Source: Chaunax sp. Z400 (Eukaryota; Chordata; Actinopteri; Lophiiformes; Chaunacidae). From it: a DNA stretch of 64,000 nucleotides. The translations under genes were made by a program, and so were the position numbers. The stretch is taken from assembly GCA_037577475.1 (NCBI GenBank), contig JBAGJB010000170.1:248001-312000 (forward strand). Direction: 5' to 3'. Under the pieces are notes generated by a model that saw nothing but the letters and a program-made list of their open reading frames with translations, did no database searches and was not told the DNA's origin. Of the stretch, positions 45,376 to 58,853 are shown piece by piece. Positions within the stretch are counted from its first letter, which is position 1. Each line of letters begins with the position of its first letter.

Positions 45376-46631
45376 AAAGGTTTATACTAAAGGTTTATAC
45401 TAAAGGTTTATACTAAAGGTTTTTACTAAAGGTTTATACTAAAGGTTTACACTAAAGGTTTGACTAAAGGTTTATACTAAAGGTTTAACTAAAGGTTTAA
45501 CTAAAGGTTTATACTAAAGGTTTATACTAAAGGTTTATACTAAAGGTTTATACTAAAGGTTTAACTAAAGGTTTATACTAAAGGTTTAACTAAAGGTTTA
45601 TACTAAAGGTTTAACTAAAGGTTTATACTAAAGGTTTATACTAAAGGTTTAACTAAAGGTTTATACTAAAGGTTTATACTAAAGGTTTATACTAAAGGTT
45701 TAACTAAAGGTTTATACTAAAGGTTTAACTAAAGGTTTATACTAAAGGTTTATACTAAAGGTTTAACTAAAGGTTTAACTAAAGGTTTATACTAAAGGTT
45801 TATACTAAAGGTTTATACTAAAGGTTTAACTAAAGGTTTATACTAAAGGTTTATAATAAAGGTTTATACTAAAGGTTTATACTAAAGGTTTATACTAAAG
45901 GTTTAACTAAAGGTTTATACTAAAGGTTTATACTAAAGGTTTAACTAAAGGTTTAACTAAAGGTTTATACTAAAGGTTTATACTAAAGGTTTATACTAAA
46001 GGTTTATACTAAAGGTTTATACTAAAGGTTTAACTAAAGGTTTATACTAAAGGTTTATAATAAAGGTTTATACTAAAGGTTTATACTAAAGGTTTATACT
46101 AAAGGTTTATAATAAAGGTTTATACTAAAGGTTTATACTAAAGGTTTATACTAAAGGTTTATAATAAAGGTTTATACTAAAGGTTTATACTAAAGGTTTG
46201 ACTAAAGGTTTATACTAAAGGTTTATACTAAAGGTTTAACTAAAGGTTTATACTAAAGGTTTATACTAAAGGTTTATACTAAAGGTTTATTACTAAAGGT
46301 TTATTACTAAAGGTTTATAGTAAAGGTTTAACTAAAGGTTTAACTAAAGGTTTAACTAAAGGTTTGACTAAAGGTTTATACTAAATGTTTATACTAAAGG
46401 TTTATACTAAAGGTTCAACTAAAGGTTTATACTAAAGGTTTATACTAAAGGTTTATACTAAAGGTTTATACTAAAGGTTTATACTAAAGGTTTAACTAAA
46501 GGTTTATACTAAAGGTTTAACTAAAGGTTTATACTAAAGGTTTAACTAAAGGTTTATACTAAAGGTTTAACTAAAGGTTTATACTAAAGGTTTATACTAA
46601 AGGTTTATACTAAAGGTTTATACTAAAGGTT
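45376..46631 (+). repeat. 12/13-bp minisatellite, left arm of the second fold-back
   Basis: AAAGGTTTATACT/AAAGGTTTAACT array, 1.26 kb, with small unit gains and losses relative to 12,785-14,013. Confidence 0.97.
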
Positions 46632-49190
46632 TGTTGAGCCGCATTTTGTAATAACGGTGCATTTTGTAATAAACGTCCAAAATGTAATAACTTTTTCATT
46701 TCATTTTGTAATAAAGCCGCATTTTGTAATAAACTGCCGCATTTTGTAATAAACTGCCCCAACGCATTTTGTAATAAATTTTGCCACATTATGTAATAAG
46801 TTATTACATTTTGAGAAGATTATTACAAAATGCACTTGCAACTTTTTTATTCTCTAGAAAATGTAATAACATGGTGCATTACGTAATAACAATTCTAAAG
46901 CATTGTTTATTTGTTTGTTAATTGTATTTTATTTTACTTTAAAGTATTTGTAAAAGTTAGGTAATGAGATGCGAAAAAAAATTGGTAATGAGATGCGAAT
47001 TTAAAAAAAAAAAAGAAATGATTAAAAAAAATTGGTAATGAGATGCGAAAAAAAAATCGGTAATGAGATGCGGGGGGAAAATGGTAATGAGATGCGAAAA
47101 AAATTGGTAATGAGATGCGGGGAAAAAATAAAATAATAATTGTTAATGAGATGCGAAAAAAAAAATTGGTAATGAGATGCGAAAAAAAAAATTGGTAATG
47201 AGATGCAAAAAAAACAGGAAAAAAACAAAAAAAATTGGTAATGAGATGCGGGGGGAAAAAAGTAATGAGATGCGAAAAAAAATTGGTAATGGGATGCGAG
47301 AAGGGAAAAAAAAATTGGTAATGAGATGCGAAAAAATATAATAATAAAAAATAATTGGTAATGAGATGCGGAAGAAAAAAAATTGGTAATGAGATGCGAG
47401 AAAAAAAAATTGGTAATGAGATGCGAGAAAAAAAATTGGTAATGAGATGCAGAAAAAAAAGGAAAAAAAATTGGTAATGAGATGCGGGGAAAAAAATTGG
47501 TAATGAGATGCGGGGAAAAAATTGGTAATGAGATGCGAGAAAAAAAATTGGTAATGAGATGCAGAAAAAAAAGAAAAAAAAATTGGTAATGAGATGCGAA
47601 AAAAAATTGGTAATGAGATGCGGAATTTAAAAAAAAAATGCTTAAAAAATTGGTAATGAGATGCGGAAAAAAAATTGGTAATGAGATGCGGGGGGGGAAA
47701 ATGGTAATGAGATGCTAAAAAAATTTGGTAATGAGATGCAGGAAAAAAAAATAATAATTGGTAATGAGATGCGGAAAAAAAATTGGTAATGAGATGTGGG
47801 GAAAAACAGGGAAAAAAACAAAAATTGGTAATGAGATGCGAAAAAAAAAAGTAATGAGATGCGGAAGAAAAAAATTGGTAATGAGCTGCGAGAAAAAAAA
47901 TTGGTAATGAGATGCAGAAAAAAAAGTAAAAAAAATTGTTAATGAGATGCGGGAAAAAAATTGGTAATGAGATGCGGGGGAAAAATTGGTAATGAGATGC
48001 GGGGGAAAAATTGGTAATGAGATGCGGAATTTTTTTTAGAAAAAATGCTTTAAAAAATTGGTTATGAGATGCGGAAAAAAAATTGGTAATGAGATGCGGG
48101 GGGAAAAATGGTAATGAGATGCTAAAAAAATTTGGTAATGAGATGCAGGGGGAAAAAAATAATAATTGGTAATGAGATGCGAAAAATAAAATTGGTAATG
48201 AGATGCGGAAAAAATTTGTTAATGAGATGCGAGAAGGGGAAAAAATTGGTAATGAGATGCGGGGAAAAAAAATGGTAATGAGATGCGGAAGAAAAAAATT
48301 GGTAATGAGATGCTAAAAAAAATTGGTAATGAGATGCTAAAAAAAATTGGTAATGAGATGCTAAAAAAAAATTTGGTAATGAGATGAAAAACAAAAAACA
48401 AAAAAACAATTTACCAATTTTTTTTCTCGCATCTCATTACCAATTTTTTTTCTTCCGCATCTCATTACCAATTTTTTTTTTTTTATATTTTTTCGCATCT
48501 CATTACCAATTTTTTTTTCCCTTCTCGCATCCCATTACCAATTTTTTTTCGCATCTCGTTACTTTTTCCCCCCGCATTTCATTACCAATTTTTTTTGTTT
48601 TTTTCCTGTTTTTTTTGCATCTCATTACCAATTTTTTTTCCGCATCTCATTACTAATTTTATTTTTCGCATCTCATTAACAATTATTATTTTATTTTTCC
48701 CCCGCATCTCATTACCAATTTTTTTTGCATCTCATTACCATTTTTTTCCCCGCATCTCATTACCGATTTTTTTTTCGCATCTCATTACCAATTTTTTTTA
48801 ATCATTTCTTTTTTTTTTTAAATTCGCATCTCATTACCAATTTTTTTTCACATCTCATTACCTAACTTTTACAAATACTTTAAAGTAAAATAAAATACAA
48901 TTAACAAACAAATAAACAATGCTTTAGAATTGTTATTACGTAATGCACCATGTTATTACATTTTCTAGAGAATAAAAAAGTTGCAAGTGCATTTTGTAAT
49001 AATCTTCTCAAAATGTAATAACTTATTACATAATGTGGCAAAATTTATTACAAAATGCGTTGGGGCAGTTTATTACAAAATGCGGCAGTTTATTACAAAA
49101 TGCGGCTTTATTACAAAATGAAATGAAAAAGTTATTACATTTTGGACGTTTATTACAAAATGCACCGTTATTACAAAATGCGGCTCAACA
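46632..49190. mobile_element. Non-autonomous long-TIR element, second copy
   Basis: TGTTGAGCCGC at the left end and GCGGCTCAACA at the right, with the inverted AATGAGATGCG arrays between. The right TIR keeps a CGTTGGGGCAGTTTATTACA segment that the first-block copy near 16,410 has lost. Confidence 0.7.
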
Positions 49191-49655
49191 GGGCGGGCTG
49201 TAATCTGATTGGCTGCTGCATCAGTTCTACAAAGATCATGCACTGCTTGCATGCTTAATTGAGACAGCCAACAGAGTTCAACATGATGCCAGGTATGAAA
49301 AAACTGTGTCAAATATTATCTGTGTAATTGAATATATGGAAGTATAAAGACATTTTGCAGTTGATCTAAAGTTATGTAGATGTTTTGCCCTTGATAAGAA
49401 ATTATATGACTGAATTTAAACCTGCATTGTCCAAGTTATGCTCACTGCATTAAAAACAGTTTGTAAAGTAAAACTGAAATCTATGCCTCTAAGTACATAT
49501 TAAAAGTTAATAACTTTTAATGACCGACAGGTAATAACACATTTGAAGGAAAACTGTGCATGTGCAAAAAACTACACCCACACACACACACACAATAGTA
49601 CACTGCTCAAAAAATAAAGTGATCATTTAAACAACACATCCCAGATCACAATGAA
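49191..49655. other. 5' flank of the second transposase gene
   Basis: Copy of 16,524-16,998 with a shorter CA run (near 49,577-49,594). Nothing else recognised. Confidence 0.45.
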
Positions 49656-50337
49656 TGTCATAATATGCAAATTAGATTGGTAAATTTACTCCCATCACAA
49701 ACTTTGAGTCATGGTGAAGTTTTTCCTCATTTACAGTATAATTTTATCTCTTTCCACTTTCAAGTTACAGCCTTTTGAAATCTTCTTCAGAGATGAATGT
49801 TTTCCAATATGGCCGCCAACTGGTGATGTCATAATATGCAAATTAGATTGGTAAATTTACTCCCATCACAAACTTTGAGTCATGGTGAAGTTTTTCCTCA
49901 TTTACAGTATAATTTGATCTCTTTCCACTTTCAAGTTGCAGCCTTTTGAAATCTTCTTCAGAGATGAATGTTTTCCAATATGGCCACCACCTGGTGATGT
50001 CATAATATGCAAATTAGATTGGTAAATTTACTCCCATCACAAACTTTGAGTAATGGTGAAGTTTTTCCACATTTACAGTATACTTTTATCTCTTTCCAGT
50101 TTCAAGTGACAGCCTTTTGGAAAATTGATATTATAATTTCATATTTTCCAATATGGCCGCCACCCTATGACATCATAATATGCAAATTAGATTGGTAAAT
50201 TTACTCCCATCACAAACTTAGGGTTGTGGTTAAGATTTTTCTCATTTACAGCATAATTTTATCTCTTACCAGTTTCAAGTTACAGCCTTTTGGAAAATTA
50301 ATATTAATATTTCATAAATTTTTGGAATATCTTTGGC
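49656..50337 (+). repeat. Four 171-bp tandem repeats, second copy
   Basis: Octamers ATGCAAAT at 49,665, 49,836, 50,007 and 50,180; same order and spacing relative to the transposase gene as in the first block. Confidence 0.85.
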
Positions 50338-50812
50338 GGCCAAAGGGTTAACACAGTCATAAATAGTAAGCATCGAAATAGCTATTAAAAGGCTAAAAAT
50401 GTTATAACAGGTGTGAAAACAATAAATTTGTTAAAACCTTGTTTTTCAGTATTCCTACAAAAGCAGCGTCCTCTTTAATGATAGCATCCTTTATTGAGAC
50501 AAATCTAGGGCTATAACATAAGATCAACATTCATAAAGCAATTTGAATTACTGTGATGCCGCAGGTGGTGGTGGGTTATCAAAATTGTAATAATTAAAAT
50601 ACCTTCTTAAATATTAATTCAAGATAAAATATTTTAGTACTTGAAATGATATTCCACAAATAAAATAAAAGTGCAAAAAAAAAGGCACAAAATGCAGTTT
50701 AGTTTTGGGAGTTAAACATTTTCCCTCTTTTGTCACCCTTGTAGGTCTGCTAATTATAACCCTGACCTGCACCCTGCTGGGGCTCATTGTAGGCCATGGA
50801 CAAAAGCAAGCA
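50338..50812 (+). other. Immediate 5' region of the second transposase gene
   Basis: Copy of 17,681-18,155 with the same two candidate splice acceptors ahead of the ATG at 50,813. One substitution is visible near 50,650. Confidence 0.42.
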
Positions 50813-53308
50813 ATGACCGAGGAAATGTACAATGTCATAGTTCGCAAGTTGAGAGGAGAGTTTCATGTTCCAGTTTCTGAACGCACAAGAATTCAACAAA
50901 ATGCCTTGGTGCGTCTCTGGAGAAATCAAGGGGTCTATTCTCTCAGTGAGGATGGGCAGACACTGCTGTGTGCCGGCAAGCCAGTCATGCTACAGTCTAA
51001 TGTTGATTGTGTTGTTAAAAAGGGTCTAGATGATACTAAGGGTTCTGGAGCAAGAAAGTTGAGCAAACGACTGAAAATGCATCATAGTGGCATAAGTGAA
51101 AGAAAGGTGCAGGAAATCTTGAACAAAACTGAGTGGTACCAACTTCAAAATGCAAAGTTTCTGAATAAGCCCCCTTTGATGACCATTCAAGCCAAAGAAG
51201 TGCAAGATCGACACCAAATTGACCTATTGGACATGGGAAAAATGAAAATTAGTTATGGTCAGGCTTTATACCGTTACATTCTCACAGTGATGGATGTGTT
51301 CAGTCGTTACATGTGGCTGAAACCATTGAAAAGAAAAAGTAGTGTTGAAATCGCCAAACACCTTAACAAGATTTATCGTGAACATGGACCACCCAAAGTG
51401 TTACAACATGACAAAGGGACTGAGTTTAAAGGGGCAGTGAAAATTCTAATGACATCTCTGCAAGTGAAAATAATTGAAAGTTCAGCATATCATCCACAAA
51501 GCCAAGGAAAGGTTGAGAGGACACATAGGTGGCTAAGAAAGAAGATCATGTATGATCTGGTGAAATTTCAACGGAACGAAGTTAACTGGGTCAAGCACCT
51601 ACCTGTATATTCAAGAGTGCTAAATGAGGATCTTAAAGAAGTTTTAGGCTGGAGGTCTCCATTTGAAGTATACTATGGAAGAAAAAGCAACAGCATAAGG
51701 CATCCTTTATGCGGTTCTCCATCTTCTGTTCGTAAGGAGTCTGTGAGGAATCAACATTCAACTTTACCATCCTTGAGACATCGAGAAAAATTTGATACTA
51801 AACGAAAAAGGGTGAGAAGAATGGCACGGAAGGCCTCTGAGCACTGTGCTAAACTAATGATCAAGCGTGCATTCAAACAAAACCTATCACAACACTACAA
51901 TGTTAAGGACGCTGTTTTGGTCAGAATGAGGGATGGTGCCCATCGAGTCTCCAAAAAGTATCACGTAAGGCGTGGTACAATTGTGAAAAAAAATCGAAAG
52001 CTCTCAAAATACAAAGTGAGTTTTAGGGACCCAAAGACCCTCCGACAAACACAAAAATGGTTCTTCGTGTCGGATATAACTAGTGCTACCCGGCTGCGAA
52101 AAAAGACACACTCTAAAAAACCCAAGACAGCACCATCAAAGAGAGGCCTAAACCCACTTTTGTTTCAGTACACACACACAGACAGACTAGAGGAATTTAT
52201 GTCCATGGAGTTAAGCATTCGCTATGACCCTGACCCAGATGGAAATTGTCAGTTTGCAGCCATGGCTGACCAGCTATCCACCCTTGGAATATTTAGATCA
52301 CCAGAAAGCTTAAGAGATGAAATTGTCCAAGACCTCAGGAATTATCCATACAATGGAAATGGAACACTCTTGTTCAACTTTGTCGAGGGCAATGACTGGG
52401 ATGGATACTTGGAAAGAATGGCCCGAACTGGAACCTATGGTGACCACATTACTTCGCAAAGAGCATCTGAAATTTTCCAGGTCCAGTTTCTTGTAATTTC
52501 CTCTCTGGGAATCAATGCCTCAACTATTGTATCAGAGTCAAACATATATTGTCACAACAATCCAGTGCTAGTACTTGGTCATGTGGCAGAGGGGCATGGA
52601 GAACATTATCTGAGTTTGGAGGGACCAGTCACACCATTTATAGAGCATGTTTTGGATGCTCAAGCAGGACAGTTATATGACAACAACACACTTTCACCAC
52701 TGCAGCCTGCCTCACCAGATGAGTCTGACCCACCTATCCAGCCTGCCTCACCAGATGAGTCTGACCCACCTATCCAGCCTGCCTCACCAGATGAGTCTGA
52801 CCCACCTATCCAGCCTGACTCACCAGATGAGTCTGACCCACCTATCCAGCCTGACTCACCAGATGAGTCTGACCCACCTATCCAGCCTGACTCACCAGAT
52901 GAGTGTGACCCACCTATCCAGCCTGAGGACCCTGTTCTGACTACACCCCCTGTTCAGCCTGTCCTACCAACTGAAATGTTTCAGTCTATTATCAAAATGA
53001 CCCTTGAGGATGACATGTCAATGCTTGGGACGTTTATCAGAGTGTCTCAACATTTTAAAGACATTGCAGATCGATTCCATCCATCAATCTATCTAAGGGA
53101 AACATTAAGCCGAAGCCTTGGGTTGGACGTCGTTGGAAAGCACACAATTAGTGTACAAAGGTTGTACAAAGCAGCAGGGCGCTTTGGTGGTGTGGCATTA
53201 AAACTCAAGGAGCTGTTTGGGAAACATTCCAAGTGGTTTATGGCTTGGCTGGTAATTAGACATATTAGACATGGACAATTTGAAATTACGGATATATTTT
53301 GGAAATAG
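50813..53308 (+). CDS. Ginger-like transposase with OTU and F-box-like domains, second copy
   Basis: The predicted protein is identical to the one encoded at 18,156-20,651 over all 831 residues, including the DDE residues, the OTU Asp/Cys/His set, the six 12-residue repeats and the C-terminal tail. No mutation has accumulated since duplication, so this copy is as likely to be functional as the first. The 5' context (171-bp octamer repeats and splice-acceptor-like sequence) is also kept. Confidence 0.85.
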   Translation: MTEEMYNVIVRKLRGEFHVPVSERTRIQQNALVRLWRNQGVYSLSEDGQTLLCAGKPVMLQSNVDCVVKKGLDDTKGSGARKLSKRLKMHHSGISERKVQEILNKTEWYQLQNAKFLNKPPLMTIQAKEVQDRHQIDLLDMGKMKISYGQALYRYILTVMDVFSRYMWLKPLKRKSSVEIAKHLNKIYREHGPPKVLQHDKGTEFKGAVKILMTSLQVKIIESSAYHPQSQGKVERTHRWLRKKIMYDLVKFQRNEVNWVKHLPVYSRVLNEDLKEVLGWRSPFEVYYGRKSNSIRHPLCGSPSSVRKESVRNQHSTLPSLRHREKFDTKRKRVRRMARKASEHCAKLMIKRAFKQNLSQHYNVKDAVLVRMRDGAHRVSKKYHVRRGTIVKKNRKLSKYKVSFRDPKTLRQTQKWFFVSDITSATRLRKKTHSKKPKTAPSKRGLNPLLFQYTHTDRLEEFMSMELSIRYDPDPDGNCQFAAMADQLSTLGIFRSPESLRDEIVQDLRNYPYNGNGTLLFNFVEGNDWDGYLERMARTGTYGDHITSQRASEIFQVQFLVISSLGINASTIVSESNIYCHNNPVLVLGHVAEGHGEHYLSLEGPVTPFIEHVLDAQAGQLYDNNTLSPLQPASPDESDPPIQPASPDESDPPIQPASPDESDPPIQPDSPDESDPPIQPDSPDESDPPIQPDSPDECDPPIQPEDPVLTTPPVQPVLPTEMFQSIIKMTLEDDMSMLGTFIRVSQHFKDIADRFHPSIYLRETLSRSLGLDVVGKHTISVQRLYKAAGRFGGVALKLKELFGKHSKWFMAWLVIRHIRHGQFEITDIFWK

Positions 53309-53816
53309 AAATTTTGTTGTTTGTTTAGCCTTTTGAGGCAATTTCATATTTGTTTAAAATTAATCTTAGTGGAGAAATTTGCTGGTCACAGCAGCTCTCT
53401 AAACAAGCAGAAGACACTTACGTTGTTTAAGGTAGAACTTATATTCATTGGTTCATTATTATTTTAAATTGGCCGCAAGCCTGCATGTGTTGGTTGCATT
53501 TATTGTTGTTGAAAGGTTCTATAAATGCATAAATAAAGCTGTTCTTTACCTATTCATCAGCGTTTCTATTTTGTATGTGCATATGTTAATGTTTACGAAT
53601 GGATTAAATTTTGATACCCAGAGTTTTGTTCTGTATTATAAGAAGCATAATACGGTTTGTTGGATGTTTATAACTATTCTTGATGTGGTTTTGGTATCCA
53701 ATAAAAAAAATCTGGAATTTACAGAATATTCTCTGTTAATGCAACCTTTGAATAGTGTACTGATAGTAATTGCTAAGTACTGCTACTAGGCTAATACAGT
53801 GATACTAATAATAGGC
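53309..53816 (+). other. 3' UTR/flank of the second transposase gene
   Basis: AATAAA at 53,532-53,537 is the likely polyadenylation signal, as in the first block. Confidence 0.48.
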
Positions 53817-54145
53817 CTAACTTTTACAAATACTTTAAAGTAAAATAAAATACAATTAACAAACAAATAAACAATGCTTTAGAATTGTTATTACGTAATG
53901 CACCATGTTATTACATTTTCTAGAGAATAAAAAAGTTGCAAGTGCATTTTGTAATAATCTTCTCAAAATGTAATAACTTATTACATAATGCGGCAAAATT
54001 TATTACAAAATGCGTTGGGGCAGTTTATTACAAAATGCGGCAGTTTATTACAAAATGCGGCTTTATTACAAAATGAAATGAAAAAGTTATTACATTTTGG
54101 ACGTTTATTACAAAATGCACCGTTATTACAAAATGCGGCTCAACA
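53817..54145 (+). repeat. TIR copy, direct repeat of 48,887-49,190
   Basis: Starts CTAACTTTTACAAATAC and ends GCGGCTCAACA; probable right terminus of the transposase-bearing element. Confidence 0.8.
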
Positions 54146-54339
54146 CGCCCTCCCCTCCCTGGCTGAGTGACAGACCATGTAGAGCTTTGAATTTGGCCAC
54201 AAGTTATTGGCCTATATAATTCCAAACGTGTTCTGTCATACATAGATTTATTGGGCTACATAGCTCTAAGGGAAATTGCATAAAAAACAACAAAAAGTCA
54301 CTCTTGTATAAATTCATTGTTTAACAAACAACAATAATA

Positions 54340-54600
54340 GGTATTATTACATAATGCACCATGTTATTACATTTCCTAGAAAATAAAAAAGTTGCAAGTG
54401 CATTTTGTAATAATCTTCTCAAAATGTAATAACTTATTACATAATGTGGCAAAATTTATTACCAAATGCGTTGGGGCAGTTTATTACAAAATGCGGCAGT
54501 TTATTACAAAATGAAATGAAAAAGTTATTACATTTTGGACGTTTATTAGTATAAACCTTTAGTATAAAAAAGCACCGTTATTACAAAATGCGGCTCAACA
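54340..54600 (+). repeat. Second diverged TIR copy, interrupted by array units
   Basis: Same array-derived interruption after GTTTATTA as at 21,683-21,943, so that event predates the duplication. Confidence 0.75.
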
Positions 54601-57600
54601 AACCTTTAGTATAAACCTTTAGTTAAACCTTTAGTTAAACCTTTAGTTAAACCTTTAGTTAAACCTTTAGTATAAACCTCTAGTTAAACCTTTAGTATAA
54701 ACCTTTAGTATAAACCTTTAGTATAAACCTTTAGTTAAACCTTTAGTATAAACCTTTAGTATAAACCTTTACTATAAACCTTTAGTTAAACCTTTAGTAT
54801 AAACCTTTAGTTAAACCTTTAGTATAAACTTTTAGTCAAACCTTTAGTATAAACCTTTAGTATAAAAATTTTAGTTAAACCTTTAGTATAAACCTTTAGT
54901 TAAACCTTTAGTATAAACCTTTAGTATAAACCTTTAGTATAAACCTTTAGTTAAACCTTTAGTATAAACCTTTAGTATAAACCTTTAGTATAAACCTTTA
55001 GTTAAACCTTTAGTATAAACCTTTAGTATAAACCGCTAGTTAAACCTTTAGTATAAACCTTTAGTATAAACCATTAACCTTTAGTTAAACCTTTAGTTAA
55101 ACCTTTAGTATAAACCTTTAGTATAAACCTTGAGTTAAACCTTTAGTATAAACCTTGAGTTAAACCTTTAGTATAAACCTTTAGTTAAACCTTTAGTCAA
55201 ACCTTTAGTATAAACCTTTTGTATAAACCTTTTGTATAAACCTTTAGTATAAACCTTTAGTATAAACCTTTAGTATAAACCTTTAGTTAAACCTTTAGTT
55301 AAACCTTTAGTTAAACCTTTAGTATAAACCTTTAGTATAAACCTCTAGTATAAACCTTTACTATAAACCTTTAGTTAAACCTTTAGTATAAACCTTTAGT
55401 TAAACCTTTAGTATAAACTTTTAGTCAAACCTTTAGTATAAACCTTTACTATAAACCTTTAGTTAAACCTTTAGTATAAACCTTTAGTTAAACCTTTAGT
55501 ATAAACTTTTAGTCAAACCTTTAGTATAAACCTTTAGTATAAAAATTTTAGTTAAACCTTTAGTTAAACCTTTAGTATAAACCTTTAGTTAAACCTTTAG
55601 TATAAACCTTTAGTATAAACCTTTAGTTAAACCTTTAGTATAAACCTTTACTATAAACCTTTTGTTAAACCTTTAGTAAAACCTTTAGTATAAACCTTTA
55701 GTATAAACCTTTAGTTAAACCTTTAGTATAAACCTTTAGTATAAACCTTTAGTATAAACCTTTAGTTAAACCTTTAGTTAAACCTTTAGTTAAACGTTTA
55801 GTATAAACCTTTAGTATAAAAATTTTAGTTAAACCTTTAGTATAAACCTTTAGTTAAACCTTTAGTATAAACCTTTAGTATAAACCTTTAGTATAAACCT
55901 TTAGTTAAACCTTTAGTATAAACCTTTAGTATAAACCTTTAGTATAAACCTTTAGTATAAACCTTTAGTTAAACCTTTAGTATAAACCTTTAGTATAAAC
56001 CTCTAGTTAAACCTTTAGTATAAACCTTTAGTATAAACCTTTAGTATAAACCTTTAGTTAAACCTTTAGTTAAACCTTTAGTATAAACCTTTAGTATAAA
56101 CCTTTAGTTAAACCTTTAGTATAAACCTTTAGTTAAACCTTTAGTTAAACCTTTAGTATAAACCTTTAGTATAAACCTTGAGTTAAACCTTTAGTATAAA
56201 CCTTGAGTTAAACCTTTAGTATAAACCTTTAGTTAAACCTTTAGTCAAACCTTTAGTATAAACCTTTTGTATAAACCTTTTGTATAAACCTTTAGTATAA
56301 ACCTTTAGTATAAACCTTTAGTTAAACCTTTAGTTAAACCTTTAGTTAAACCTTTAGTATAAACCTTTAGTATAAACCTCTAGTATAAACCTTTACTATA
56401 AACCTTTAGTTAAACCTTTAGTATAAACCTTTAGTTAAACCTTTAGTATAAACTTTTAGTCAAACCTTTAGTATAAACCTTTACTATAAACCTTTAGTTA
56501 AACCTTTAGTATAAACCTTTAGTTAAACCTTTAGTATAAACTTTTAGTCAAACCTTTAGTATAAACCTTTAGTATAAAAATTTTAGTTAAACCTTTAGTT
56601 AAACCTTTAGTATAAACCTTTAGTTAAACCTTTAGTATAAACCTTTAGTATAAACCTTTAGTTAAACCTTTAGTATAAACCTTTACTATAAACCTTTTGT
56701 TAAACCTTTAGTAAAACCTTTAGTATAAACCTTTAGTATAAACCTTTAGTTAAACCTTTAGTATAAACCTTTAGTATAAACCTTTAGTATAAACCTTTAG
56801 TTAAACCTTTAGTTAAACCTTTAGTTAAACGTTTAGTATAAACCTTTAGTTAAACCTTTAGTATAAACCTTTAGTTAAACCTTTAGTATAAACCTTTAGT
56901 TAAACCTTTAGTATAAACCTTTAGTATAAACCTTTAGTATAAACCTTTAGTATAAACCTTTAGTTAAACCTTTAGTTAAACCTTTAGTATAAACCTTTAG
57001 TATAAACCTTTAGTTAAACCTTTAGTAGAAACCTTTAGTATAAACCTTTAGTTAAACCTTTAGTATAAACCTTTAGTTAAACCTTTAGTTAAACCTTTAG
57101 TTAAACCTTTAGTATAAACCTCTAGTTAAACCTTTAGTATAAACCTTTAGTATAAACCTTTAGTTAAACCTTTAGTATAAACCTTTAGTATAAACTTTTA
57201 GTCAAACCTTTAGTTAAACCTTTAGTATAAACCTTTAGTATAACCCTTTAGTATAAACCTTTAGTTAAACCTTTAGTTAAACCTTTAGTAGAAACCTTTA
57301 GTATAAACCTTTAGTTAAACCTTTAGTATAAACCTTTAGTTAAACCTTTAGTATAAACCTTTAGTATAAACTTTTAGTTAAACCTTTAGTTAAACCTTTA
57401 GTATAAACCTTTAGTATAAACCTTTAGTATAAACTTTTAGTATAAACCTTTAGTTAAACCTTTAGTTAAACCTTTAGTAGAAACCTTTAGTATAAACCTT
57501 TTGTTGAACCTTTAGTATAAACCTTTACTTAAACCTTTAGTTAAACCTTTAGTATAAACCTCTAGTTAAACCTTTAGTATAAACCTTTAGTATAAACCTT

Positions 57601-58853
57601 TAGTATAAACCTTTACTATAAACCTTTAGTTAAACCTTTAGTATAAACCTTTACTATAAACCTTTAGTTAAACCTTTAGTATAAACCTTTAGTTAAACCT
57701 TTAGTATAAACTTTTAGTCAAACCTTTATTATAAACCTTTAGTATAAACATTTAGTATAAACCTTTATTATAAACCTTTATTATAAACCTTTAGTATAAA
57801 CCTTTAGTATAAACCTTTAGTATAAACCTTTATTATAAACCTTTAGTATAAACCTTTAGTATAAACCTTTATTATAAACCTTTAGTATAAACCTTTAGTA
57901 TAAACCTTTAGTATAAACCTTTAGTTAAACCTTTAGTTAAACCTTTAGTATAAACCTTTAGTATAAACCTTTAGTTAAACCTTTAGTATAAACCTTTAGT
58001 TAAACCTTTAGTATAAACCTTTAGTATAAACCTTTAGTATAAACCTTTAGTATAAACCTTTAGTATAAACCTTTAGTTAAACCTTTAGTTAAACCTTTAG
58101 TTAAACCTTTAGTATAAACCTTTAGTTAAACCTTTAGTATAAACCTTTAGTTAAACCTTTAGTATAAACCTTTAGTATAAACCTTTAGTTAAACCTTTAG
58201 TATAAACCTTTAGTATAAACCTTTAGTATAAACCTTTAGTATAAACCTTTAGTTGAACCTTTAGTTGAACCTTTAGTATAAACCTTTAGTATAAACATTT
58301 AGTATAAACCTTTAGTTAAACCTTTAGTTAAACCTTTAGTTAAACCTTTACTATAAACCTTTAGTAATAAACCTTTAGTAATAAACCTTTAGTATAAACC
58401 TTTAGTATAAACCTTTAGTATAAACCTTTAGTTGAACCTTTAGTATAAACCTTTAGTTAAACCTTTAGTATAAACCTTTAGTATAAACCTTTAGTATAAA
58501 CCTTTAGTATAAACCTTTATTATAAACCTTTATTATAAACCTTTAGTATAAACCTTTAGTATAAACCTTTAGTATAAACCTTTATTATAAACCTTTAGTA
58601 TAAACCTTTAGTATAAACCTTTAGTATAAACCTTTAGTATAAACCTTTAGTATAAACCTTTAGTATAAACCTTTAGTATAAACCTTTAGTATAAACCTTT
58701 AGTATAAACCTTTAGTATAAACCTTTAGTATAAACCTTTATTATAAACCTTTAGTATAAACCTTTAGTATAAACCTTTATTATAAACCTTTATTATAAAC
58801 CTTTAGTATAAACCTTTAGTTAAACCTTTAGTTAAACCTTTAGTATAAACTTT
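54601..58853 (-). repeat. 12/13-bp minisatellite, expanded inverted arm
   Basis: AGTATAAACCTTT/AGTTAAACCTTT units over 4.25 kb, 2.6 kb more than in the first block. Variant landmarks repeat 1,048 bp apart: the CTTGAGTTAAACC variant at 55,129 and 56,177, and the CTTTTGTATAAACC pair from 55,202 and 56,250. The extra length therefore arose in part by duplication of a block of about 1.05 kb. Confidence 0.95.
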
